Below are positions 41,701-52,967 of a stretch of DNA of 64,000 nucleotides, piece by piece (position 1 is the stretch's first letter; every line of letters begins with the position of its first letter). The stretch lies in assembly GCA_022577435.1 (NCBI GenBank), contig JAKOON010000011.1:9716992-9780991 (forward strand), in the 5' to 3' direction. A model generated the notes under the pieces. That model was not told the DNA's origin. It saw only the letters and a program-made list of their open reading frames with translations, and made no database searches. Position numbers and translations under genes: made by a program. This DNA is from Embiotoca jacksoni. Lineage: Eukaryota; Chordata; Actinopteri; Embiotocidae.

Positions 41701-42157
41701 TCTGTCTTTTATGAAACTTAACGTCTTCTCGTTGCCCCACAACCAACCCAAGTTGGGAAAAATATTCAAAATAATAAAAGAATTCAGAGCTCTGAGAAAA
41801 TAATAAACCGAATTAAATAAAGCAACTGTTCACCTACTTAAAAGTGTGTTTTTCCTGTGAACTGGAGTGTGGTGAAGTCTCAGTGCTTACCTGGAGACGA
41901 AGTGGACTGAATCCATCGCCCCGACTGGTGAGACGCTCCACTGCTCAACCACAGGAAGTCCATCGAGGATTTGTCTCCTTCTCTCAGAGATCATCTACGG
42001 AAAAACAAAAACACAAAAAACATCCAAAACAGGGAAAGATTTGATGGTTTAATGGTCTTCGCTGCTGCTTGCGTGAAGCTCTACTCGTAGCTTTGGGTCG
42101 TTCAATCAAGTTTTACCCCAACTGGTTTTTAATAATTCCCCATATTGTAAAACAGCT

Positions 42158-42445
42158 AAAATATACTCAACAAAAATATTAACATATCACTTTGTCTTTG
42201 CTCCAATTTTTCATGGTTTTTCATAGTTTAAAGTAAGACTTTTTCTATGCAAATGAAAGGTTTATTTCTCTCATATGTTCTGCAAAAATGTGTTTGAATC
42301 CGTGTCGGTGAGCATAATCCACCCACATGACAGGTGTGACACAGGAAGATTATTTCAGGAAGATAATTGTTGCACAGGTGTGCTTTGGACTGGTCACAAT
42401 AAATAGCTACTTTAAATGTAGAGTGCAGTTTTAACTTGATTTTTG
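42158..42445 (+). repeat. Degenerate teleost repeat (ACTCAACAAAAATATTAACA ... family)
   Basis: Left end ATACTCAACAAAAATATTAA, then CTTTGCTCCAATTTTTCATG, AATCCACCCACATGACAGGT and GTGCTTTGGACTGGTCACAA. It matches a dispersed fish element as I remember it. No intact ORF. Confidence 0.6.
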
Positions 42446-43411
42446 GTGTCCAGCATCAGGGAGAGAAAGTTGAAGCTCATATTTGTGCGGATGGCCCCAC
42501 ACTTTGATCTCCTACCACGGTCTAATTATTTTCACAATGCGAAAAGGTTGTGTGCCTTAATCATAATTTATCAACAGAAATACATGGTAGCTCACCTGAG
42601 GCTTTCAACATGGGATTTGGGGGTAAAAACACAGTTTGAACACTCCTTTTAGTTTTTGGAAGCATCATTATTGGCAGCGAAGACACCGACAGAAACTCGG
42701 CCGTGATTTCCGCATCATAAAAACTATGGCCACGTTCCCATTAAACCTGCATGCACTGTTCATTTTTTGCTCTTTTGTTTTTCCACCTGTTCTCACAGGA
42801 GCATTTTTTTTTTTTTGCTAAAACGCAGCCAGCTAGCAACAGCTCGAGGTCACCGCAGTGGTTAGAAAGTTCTCCCAAAGGCAGCGAGCCAGGGGTGCCC
42901 TCAAAGCTGAAAGGTGTGTTCGGGCTGGAAATGGAAGAGATACGTGATCTATATGCACAAGTAGCAGCTGGGCTGTTTCTACGTGGTCTCCTAGTCACTT
43001 CACAACAGGGCTGCACTTACAGTGTCCTTCATCAGCAGAGGCAGCATCATCACATACCTTGTCTCTTTTTAAACGCAGTTTATATTAAACCTTCTTAAAA
43101 TAAAGAATATATTTTTTGACATTGTTTTAACAACTGCATTGGTTAAAATGACTTGCATTTTGAATTCTGTTATTTATTTATTTTAAATGTGTAAAAGTGC
43201 AGATAGAAGTGTTTGACTGTGCACTTATTCAGCACCAAATGTCGCCATGAACCCTTCAAAGATTTCAAAGTGCTGCTGAGATCCTGCGGCAGGAGGTTTG
43301 CTCATATGTGCAGAGGAAAAAGATGGATCTGTGGTGAGCCGATTTTGTTTTGTGTCATCATTTCTTCAGTCATTGATCAGAGCTGATTTGCATTAAGCTG
43401 AGGATCCTTCT

Positions 43412-43450
43412 TAAAAAAAAAAAAAAAAAAAAAAACAACAACAACAACAA
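43412..43450. repeat. Poly(A) followed by (CAA)n
   Basis: About 23 A then five CAA units. Confidence 0.9.
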
Positions 43451-44494
43451 GCAGATGAGCCTCCAAGACGGCTTTCCCTCCCACTCCTGCATGTGTCACA
43501 CATCAATAAAACAGCGTGCGACTCACAGCTGGGAAGTCCTCGGATAGTGAATGTGGCTGCGACGGTACGTCCTCGGCTCGGCTCTCTCATGTCGTTAGAG
43601 CTGACGGGTTCAACTCATAAATGATTCCCTCTCTTAATTACTTCCTTAACAAGTGGCCATTATTTTGCGAGGAGCGAGGAGAGGACGTGGCTTCGTCCTG
43701 TCGGTTTGCTCACCGGCTCGGCGTATTCATTAGGGCTTCTTTTGCTGTAGTTAGTGTGCAGATAATGAGCTCCAGAAGCCACTGCAGCCATTACTGTCCG
43801 AGCATCATCTTCCAGACCTTCATTTTCACCCTCAGACAGAGTACTGGAAACAAAGACACTAATAGAGGCATCCCATCCATCTCTATCCTTATTATAGAAA
43901 AGCCATTTCACCATCCACCATCTTAACTTAAATATCTCATCAGTTTTGGCCACCTTTCTCTGAAATAATTATTATCTGGATTCATGTCCCATTTTTGGAG
44001 AGAAAACTTGGAAAATAACAAATGCTGCATGCATTATTTAATAGATAAGGAGATATTTTTAAATAACATCTGGATCGCGTGAATGAGAAAAGGTGTCGCA
44101 GTGACAGTTCAGTTGTCTAATAGACCCAGAAAAACAATCCAAGGACATGAAAGTGGAGTTAAAGTCAAAGTTGGCACACAAACAATGTGCAGAAACAAGT
44201 AGAATACTTCTAGTAGAATATGTCAAAAATTTGGCAAAGGTGAACCGAGAGCGACCGATATACTAGAAATGTATTCAGGACGGTATTCAGGATGGGTGGC
44301 AATGGTCAGGTGTGTGCAGCTGGTTCCGAATGAAGTAATAAATGAGAACTGTGACATTCGTTTGTATTCATAAACACTGAAAATTATCACCTAATTATCA
44401 CCTAATCTTCTCAGCGTTTTAGGGGTTTTGGTTTTCGTCTCTCCATTCAAATCTATCTTGTTTTCACATGGAGAAGAGAAGGTTTTTTTTTCGA

Positions 44495-44925
44495 AGAGAA
44501 GCCAATACAGAAATGTCTTAAAGTGCAGTAACACTTATGGCCGCTAGGGGCTGGCACAAGAAGAAAATAAAAAAATAAACTCTGGCTCTAACAGACTTCC
44601 ATCTGAAAAGCATCAACTTCTCCACAGACTGTATAAAAAAGTGTTCGTAGCTTCCAAGTCTGAAAAATTAGGCCGACGCAGAAATGTCTTAAGCTGCAAT
44701 ACCACCAAGTGCCACTAGAGGTTGGCTCCAAAAAGCCTCCAGCTCCATAGACTCCCATTCAAAAAGCATCAACTTCTCTCCTGAAATAAAAAGTCAGTAA
44801 TTATTTTCCCACAAGTCATTATAGTGTCATTAGCTAAGGTCATCCAAATATGGTCAATTATGGCTCCAAAAAATCAAGATGGCGACAGCCACAATGCCAG
44901 ACTGGACAGTTCAAAACGGCAGCGC
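44495..44925 (+). mobile_element. Palindromic-MITE family, tandem partial copies
   Basis: A short diverged fragment (44495-44545, with GAAATGTCTTAAAGTGCAGT) precedes a second start (CACAGACTGTATAAAAAAGT at about 44622). The central TTGATTGACAGG block is missing. The copy jumps from the TCATTAGCTAAGGTCA region to CAAATATGGTCAATTATGGC and AAGATGGCGACAGCC. Confidence 0.65.
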
Positions 44926-46914
44926 ACAAACCAAAGTTTGACATTTTCAACAAGAAGCACTTTGATAAATTCACCAAACGAGCTTCAAGCTAGTGATCAC
45001 AGTGGAGAGTTTAGCAGCTGAAGAGAGAGATATTTTTCTCAGGAGTTAAAATACGTCGCCCACATTAATTATTGAAGGCACAAAAATAGGTCATTCATAA
45101 AACTGGGTCGAAAAATGTAAAAATGAAAATGTGATGCTATATGATGATGTATAAAACGTGTTTTAGACTGGGAAGAAAAGCAGACGCAGCACCGCAAGGC
45201 AGGATTTCAGCTTTCCTCACACGTTCCTCGGACACACACTATCGGATAGCGAAGGCAGTTATCCTGAAACCCGGCTGTAAACAGTAACTGGATTTATGGA
45301 TTTATGACCATCCTGGTAACAATCCAGCGCGGCATTGTAGTAACTGTCCACTTATGGCCTCGGGCTATTTGTCTTGGTCTTCTATTTAATTAAGATTAGA
45401 AGTGAAAAGGTCTATCTGTGGACTGAGGAATCGTATCTTCCAGTATTTTTCGGAGTGAACGCTGGCACACAGTCGGAGACAACCTCAATCACTCCTAAAC
45501 GCAAACGCACGCACACGCACACTCTCTACATCAACATGCAGCATTGACAAAAAAAAAAAAAAAAAAAAAAAGATGTGGGTCTCTCGTTTTTTCCTGTGAA
45601 TCATCTTATTTTCCTTTTTTTCTTTTTTTTTTTCTGTCTGACTGAACTGAAGATCTATAAAGCAGACTTCTAAACTCATTTCAGCAGCTCCATCTCAGAC
45701 GTCCTTCTCTTATAAAACTACCAGCAGTCTCCTGAAGGTTAAGAGGCATCAAACACTCCTGTGGATGACTCAGTGAACGGTCAGAGTGAATGGGGAGTGA
45801 AAAAAAAAAAAAAAAAATACAAATCATCGTTCCAATAAATTCCACGCAGAGTTTCCTCGACACCAGTGTGCCGTCGATAAGTACACACAGACATGTGGAA
45901 GAGCTGCTCTTATTAATATTGTCAGCCGGTGTCGAGGAGACAGTGAGAACACTGTTGTTCTCAGATCTACAGTTAAGTCTTTCAGCAGAATAGAAAATGA
46001 GTGAGGTGCACCTAGCTGGTGTTTACAGCAGCGCTCCATCTTATGTAAGCTGTACTCCCGCTGTGGCACATTAAACCACACTCATAAATAATTCCAGGCT
46101 CGCTCATGCATTCCCCTTTTGAATTATTTAAAGTTATTTTGGTGTTGTTGTTTTTTTTTAACTGTAACGTTTAAGCCAGTAAACTAATTACTTAGTGGCC
46201 TGGTGAGCCTTGGATAAACATGATATGATCCAAACCTTTTAAATGATTTATTGCTTTTGAACATTCATTTTTAAATGGAGATGCTATTATCTCTCTGTAA
46301 TGGAGAATAACAAGTTCTTCTACTTCTTATAATTTCCATAAAACTCCACATTATCTAACAAGCTACAAATCAAAGTCACATCCTGTTGTTTTTACAGTTG
46401 TACAAAACAAAATATAAAGTCTAATGAGCTTTGCGAGTGTCGATGGGTGGATGTTCTTGGACGGAGCTCCAGTTATTCACTGTTTGTACAGAGCTGAATG
46501 CAGCTTCATATTTAAACACAAACGCAAGAGCGGTATTGATCGTCTTGCTTTCAAATTGATGGACCAGTGAAGATTGTTTAATATTGTCACGGTTCTTCCA
46601 GCCAGCGGTGCCATTATTAGCCAACAGACCTTTTTTTTTTTTTTTTCTTTTTTACACTCGACATTTTGTTGTGTCACAGCAGAAGACGAAGAAGAAGAAG
46701 AAGCAGCAGCAGCGGACCGGATCTGTTTTCACGAAGCCCTCGAACTGAGCATGACGTCTCACTCAGGATTGCTCAACACATTTAAAAGGAAACGGAGCAA
46801 CTGTTAATGTTATTTGTTCCACCTGTGCTTTTATTGCTCTGACAATTCAGCACCACGGAGAGAGACCGAGCGTCTGTCGCACTCGGCCTCTCTAACAGTA
46901 GATGTTTGGACATG

Positions 46915-47030
46915 TTATAATTATAATAATAATCATAATAATAGCAATAATAAACTTTATTTATATAGCACCTTTCTAACAAGAAATGCAGCTTAAAAGT
47001 GCTTTACAGCAAGAAAATGAAATGCAGTGT
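46915..47030 (+). repeat. Retroelement-tail-like repeat (CTTTATTTATATAGCACCTT)
   Basis: An (AAT)n-like stretch leads into AACTTTATTTATATAGCACC and AAAAGTGCTTTACAGCAAG, a motif that recurs at the ends of fish retroelements. Confidence 0.5.
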
Positions 47031-48177
47031 TTCACATGAAAACAGATATAAAGGAACATTAAAAACATGTTAAAGTGTCATTTAAAAATTAAAAAAAAAA
47101 AAGAAAATGTAACTATAGAATAAAGCAATAATTAATGATATTAAAAATGGATGCTTTACATTTCCTGACCGACTCTGACACTAGAGTGCAGCAGAGCTAT
47201 CATTAATGTAGCAACACTGGTGATTTCCTTACGTGTGCAGCGAAAAGGTCGACTGTACACACAAAATAAAGGCGTAAGCGTACAAGCCTCTGCGCGTGTT
47301 ATTTGGTTTATTCCGGCGCCACACTTTTCAGCTCGAGTTGAATAATACAAATAAAACATGTTCTGTAAATAAATGACGAGATCAGCAGCAGTGATTACAC
47401 AGGAGCCTCACCGGGTGACATTTGACCGTTTCTAAATATCGCACAAACCCTGGAAACCTGCAGGAACAGAGAAGGAAGAGCCTCCTGTCTGAGGACGGCG
47501 CGTTAGTGTAGCCTGCTGGTTGTTTATTCATCGTCCCGGATCAGAGTAACACAGACTCAAAGCACAAGTACTTTACACAGCTGGCTTTCGTTATCTAAGC
47601 AGCCCCGTCTCTCAGTGAATGCGGCTATGCTTTACGTATTTACATAAACGCTTACAGAAACTGTACACAAACACAAACTAAACGTCGCGAACTACCGAGT
47701 TTAGTAAAAAGATAAATGACAAAAGTGAGAGCATGTAAGATCATTTCCATTTTAGTTATGAAGCCAAAAACCTGACAATTTTCTCAAAGAGCTTTACAGT
47801 CCGACGATGCGACACCCTCCACCTTTAGCCCCTCAATTCAGAGAAGGAAAAAACTACACAACTCTCTTCTTTCTAACGACGACAACAAAAAACTTTAAGA
47901 GGGGGAAACTAGAATTACGCGAAGTTGTTGCCATGACAGCAGACGATGCCTCAAATATGGATGTTTGGCTTCAAAGAAGCTACAGATTCTAAAAACGCTG
48001 ATGCTTCGCACACATCTTCAACCCGACAACACAGAAGATCTCTGAACTGTCACCAATTCAGAACCGGACCAAATGTGAAACGCGCTCACGGTCATCATTT
48101 TATCTCGTTAGACGTTTGCGTGACATGTTGTCTTTATTAGCGGATTAATTCTTGACTATTGGCCACAAATAAAGTGT

Positions 48178-48300
48178 TTTGTGAGGTCACGGTGACCTTT
48201 GACCTTCAGCGGCAAAAAATGAGTTTATCTTTGGATGAGGTATAGAATTTTGAGAAACAAATTCAAAGCATTTTTTACATTAGTCAACCTGACAAATGTT
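48178..48300 (+). repeat. Fragment of the TCACGGTGACCTTTGACC teleost repeat
   Basis: AGGTCACGGTGACCTTTGAC followed by diverged sequence. It is the same family as the repeat at 4.9-5.5 kb but much shorter. Confidence 0.5.
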
Positions 48301-50290
48301 CTCTTATGTGTATGGCATACTGCTCGTTAATTAGAGGAAGGATTTCAGTCGTATCCATTTCCTCCTGTAAAATCCTTTCAGGGTCAATATGTTATGTTTC
48401 AGGCCTCTGAATTAAACCCGATTCTCTCTTCCCACACTATAAACATCTACTATTCATTGAAATCATGTATATCGTTTCAATCAAGGTCGTAAACAGGAGG
48501 GCTTCACGGCTTCTTTGGTAGTCGCAGCCAAACCAGTAGGTTGCAAGCTGAATTGTGCAGCATTCAGTCAGCAGGTTTCTGCCTCTGATTGGTCAAACAG
48601 CAGCCTGAATATGAACTAATATTACAGAAGCAGCTACAGGATGTTTCAATATTTCAAAATGACAATTCTTGCATTCACATCGTCACAAACACTTTGTTCT
48701 CAAAAGGCAGGACAGCTGTCCACGTCTTCTGAATTCGCAATCTTATGTAGGACTTTTTTTGCTTCCCTAAATTTAGACAAAAGGTGGTCCTACTCCTTAT
48801 TAAATCATCCTGAACACCTCCGTACTAAATGTTAACGCCTTCATCGACGCAACAGTCCAGTTTTGGAGGAGTTTAAAGGGACGTTTTAAACCTGGTCGAG
48901 ACCAGCCCGTTTTGTGTTTCTTCCTCAGTTACATCCGTATTAAATATTATTCTTCCCACACCACCTGCTTGTCGATTTATAGGCTACTCCTTGTCGTGCG
49001 CAGGGCTTTTCTCCCGTGGATGGTGGCGGTGTGTGTGTGTGGGGGGGGTGGGGTGGGGGGGGGGCATTCTCACTCATGCGGATGACGACTGTAATTCGAC
49101 GAGAAAAGAGAAAGCGCTGAGTCGACAGAGCCCGCCTGTCGCGAGAAGGTCAAAGCGTTCCCGTGTCACTGACAAATGAGCTATATTTCAGGCTGCTGCT
49201 CGCCGCCGTTCTGCTCTGCTGTCTTTACAACAGGCGCGGGGGTGGGGGTAAGAAATGCACTCCGTTTTTCTTTTTTCTTTTTTTTTATGTTGCTCCATCT
49301 CAGTGCTCAGTGGTACACCCAGACATACTGCATCCCCTGAACTTACAGCATGCAGGCCTGAAACATATCTGAGACAGTGAAGTTTTAACATGAAACACGT
49401 GCTGCTCCTTTGGTGTTACGTTTAAAGCAACAAGGACCATACTGTGGGAAAGTTAAGTACAATCATGAAAATAGTTGGCTTGGAATACTTAAACGTGGGA
49501 AAAACACAGTGTTTTTAATCATTTACTCAATATAAAATATTAATAGATGTACTATTCCTCTGAGATGTACTATTCTTCTGTGGGAAAAGTAAATGTACCC
49601 TTGGCATGAGACGCTAACATTGCCCCCTTTGGCAGAAATAATCTTTTTTAGGAGTAGCTTGATAAAATGTAAATGTTTGAGGGGTTTCTTGCATGTATGG
49701 CTGAAACAAAAATTTGTCTAGTTTTGTTTGGGATTGAGATTTACAATAGAACATAGTTTCCATCATAAAAGTGCTTGTTATGGATAAGTGAACATCAAAG
49801 ACCCAACTGAGTCATAATGAAGGTTTACATTGTAAAATAAGATACATACAAGGAAGCTATACAGCACAACTACGTTTCAGCAGACAGACCAATTGAGGAA
49901 CAACTGAACATTACAATCCTCACCCGTCAGTGGTTTTAAATGTTATGACTGTTCGATGTATATTTCAACTATTTAACAAATCTGAAAGTCAAAAAGTTGA
50001 GTAATTTGTAACTTTTAACATATTCTTACTATTTCATTCTAAAAAATATATATATACTGTATATAATTTAATGCACCACTAAGATGGACTGTAACCACAT
50101 GATTCATGATATGCATGCTGTTTTCTTACGATTACGAGAAAACATGGACAAAAACAAACTGGCCATAGCTTGAAACCAGGAAGAGGCTGATGGGCTTCTG
50201 AGCTACATTCACAGAATAAATACCATCCGCACATAATCAGTTCATCTGATAACAAAACATTCAATACTAAAAGGGGGTTTCGGGACATAC

Positions 50291-50786
50291 GTTGTATTTT
50301 TGAGGAGTTCCCTGTGAGGTGGAGCTTCCGCCGCTGTACTGCCTCCGGACGAGCTGAGGAGTCCAGTCCACACTGGTTCTGCTGCAGCTGGAGGGACGCT
50401 CACTCTCTCCACTGTGATGTTAGATGTGGGAGACCAGAGTGGTGAATGTTGGTGGAGAAGAGAAGTCAGATCAGTCACTGGCACTGCCTGGAACAGTTAA
50501 CCTGCTGGAGTACTGCCATATTTTAAAAGATATAGTCTGATAGAGCTGCCCACACATTCATTAAAATGGAAGTATTTTTTTCTTGAAAGGTTTTCATCTT
50601 TTTGAATTTTGCATTTCTGTGAAGTTTCCCATCTTTGACAGCACTGAACTGTAAATGGGTCTAAAAGAGGGGGTGGTATGTGGTAAATAAGAACCTCCAC
50701 TTCTTCTCCAGTCATCAAGGTCCTCATGCGAAACAGTTTTAAGATGGCCGAGCTTATTACGGCTGCTGTGATGTGGTGTCTCCATT
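50291..50786 (-). other. Two exon-like islands, minus strand, product unknown
   Basis: Island 1 (about 50590-50786) has an ATG in good context (ATAATGG) and reads METPHHSSRNKLGHLKT, then LDDWRRSGGSYLPHTTPSF. Island 2 (50291-50411) lies between a plausible acceptor (ctaacatcacag) and donor (AAC|GTATGT). In one frame it reads SVDWTPQLVRRQYSGGSSTS. Both are more GC-rich and more codon-like than their surroundings. They could be exons of one minus-strand gene, perhaps with the ORF at 52.7-53.0 kb. Other frames are also open, and no family is recognised. Confidence 0.2.
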
Positions 50787-52658
50787 ATGAAGCTTCCCAC
50801 AGTTCAGTGGCTGTGTGTCCTCTCTTCCACCAGACAAGTTGGATTCTGTAAATCAATTATGGAAATAGTGTCGCAAGTGTAGCATGACAAAGTACTTAAA
50901 CAAGGGACCGCAGGTGTGAAAGATTAAGAGTGTGTGTCATGTGTGTACACACACACACACACACAGCCGGATGATGGAACAACAGGCCTCGGGGCACAGA
51001 TATGTGAAGGCCCCACATCTTCATGACGACTTCAAGACTGAAAGAGACACACAGCAATCACAAACCATGCTCACTGCACTTATTTATTATAGTTTTTTGT
51101 GGTTGTTTTGTGTCTCTTTGGGAGCCGAGGACAGCATTAAGTTAATACTTTTTCTATCCACGATAGACTCTTTTATGAACGCACACTTTTCTGACAAAGT
51201 TAGAACAGTTCTGATTATTTCAATTAAGAAATTTCTCTATTTCTCCATTTACATTTGTCAAACATTTGAATCCAGATTTGGTGGAGTGTGTTTGTTCTAC
51301 TATCGATGAAATCTGATCCCACACAGCCCTGAGTTTTTGCATTAAACCCTTAATGATTAACCACCAGGCGTTTTGTTTTTTTAACCAGACTTTAAATGGG
51401 ATTCAGTCATAAATGGTGGTTACCAAATTCTAGTGGCATTGAGAGTAGTTAAAATTAAATAAGTTTACAGTTACATTATTAGCAAAATACTCAAAAAATA
51501 AGATTTTTGTAGTTATTTTCTGCTGACTCCAGCTGCAGATATTCATTCTAAGTGTGTCATTATTATGAAAATGCTGATGGCTGCAGTCACTCCTTTTGTT
51601 GTTCTTTGGGTTTTCTTATTGCATGCACATTATATCTGAATATGCACATCCAAAACTATGTCCGTTGCACTGGGCAGAATCTGTTGCATTGAGCGATCAC
51701 AGTGAAGGCTCGCAGACTTTGTTAAACCTCGACCACATCCAACAAACAAGAAAAATACCAATGTTGTGATGAACGAATGTTTGAAGTAGAAGCTACGATA
51801 TGAATCCCAAAAGAACGGCAGGCTCAACGTGCAGTTCTTCAGTAGAGACTCAAAGTTTGGACATAACCACCTATAACTTGCAGATTGAACTGGAAACAAT
51901 TTATAAGTGTCATTGCATCTTGTAGTAGGAACTTAAATGCTCTGAAGAGTGATGAAGGCACATTTACTTGTTAATCTATTTAACCAAAATACCACACTGC
52001 CTCCTACTGGTTTTTACTGGGAACAGGCATATAGCTGCTTCTTGGTGGTAATGGCTAGTGGAGTCTGAACTTCACTGTGGTCCTGTTTATTAGCAGCAGA
52101 CTGACAGTATATCATTACAGTCCAACAGAGACAACACTCCATAAACACACACACACACACACACACACAATAAACATTGGTGATAAAAAAAAAAGAAGAA
52201 AAAAAAAAAGAAACTACCAACAGCTATTTGCATGCAAAACAGGCATGAATATACAAAGTTATATGCACACATTATTGAGCAGCAGCTGTGCACTGACTGC
52301 TATGAAAGCCAGATTTATAGTAGTAAGCTTATAAGATAAGACTTGATTAATCCTGCAGTGGGGAAATTTAGTATGCAAGTTGGCAACCTGTGCATGTTCT
52401 ACTTTCATATCGTGTGTATTTTGTTGTATTTTTTATGCCTTCTACCATTAGAGGCCTGACGTGGGTCATTTTCTGTCTTTTAAGGGGGGAACAGAGGAAC
52501 TTTAAGAGGAGACAACAGTTCAAAATACTTAATAGTCACTAAAAAAAAAAAACACACACAGGAAGGAAACGAAACCACAAAAAAAAACCACTTTAAAAAC
52601 ATCAGCGTTAAAAAAAAGGAAAAAAAAGTAACATCTCAGGCCTGAAGCAGCAGGCCTT

Positions 52659-52967
52659 TTAACCATATGATTTATCAAGATGGAAAGTTTCCAGTCTAAC
52701 CTTAAAGAGAGAGTATTTCCCTCCAAATTCCTCCCATAAACTATTGATTAATTTGAGCTGCAGCTCAGCAACGTGTGACAATTTATTGATCTCTCTTAAC
52801 CCACCAGTTAGCCTGGCCTGGTCAGTACCAATGTAACACTTCGCCGAGGTGTTTTCGTCTTTCGTCGTGCAGGTTCTGCAGTAATCTGTTGATTCTGATC
52901 CGCTGGTGTTTTTACCTTCTTTGACAGCTTCCCGAAACAAATCCGAACTTCGCTTTAAGGACGCCAT
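52659..52967 (-). CDS. Unidentified 102-codon ORF between sv2c and cert1
   Basis: Reads MASLKRSSDLFREAVKEG and onward for 102 codons. The start context is AAAATGG, a good Kozak match. The frame includes a Cys/Thr-rich patch (DYCRTCTTKDE) and a predicted amphipathic helix (REINKLSHVAELQLKLINS). It stands in AT-rich, otherwise ORF-poor DNA. A weak donor (AAG|GTTAGA) after SLFK could make it a first coding exon; otherwise it stops after KSYG. I do not recognise the protein. It does not resemble POLK, POC5 or ANKDD1B as I remember them. A chance ORF is not excluded. Confidence 0.4.
   Translation of the reverse strand: MASLKRSSDLFREAVKEGKNTSGSESTDYCRTCTTKDENTSAKCYIGTDQARLTGGLREINKLSHVAELQLKLINSLWEEFGGKYSLFKVRLETFHLDKSYG

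Larger units (their letters stand above)
33471..50290. other. Intergenic region, no gene supported
   Basis: Contains MITE copies (36.3, 38.3, 44.5 kb), CA arrays (34.3, 35.6 kb), a transposon remnant (42.2 kb) and a retroelement tail (46.9 kb). A CpG-richer patch lies at 40.54-40.80 kb. Remaining open frames are short and lack codon bias or splice support. Confidence 0.6.

Noticed and set aside
52090..52293. Short ORFs around the (CA)n run at 52.14 kb
   Set aside because: Microsatellite and poly(A)/poly(T) translations only.
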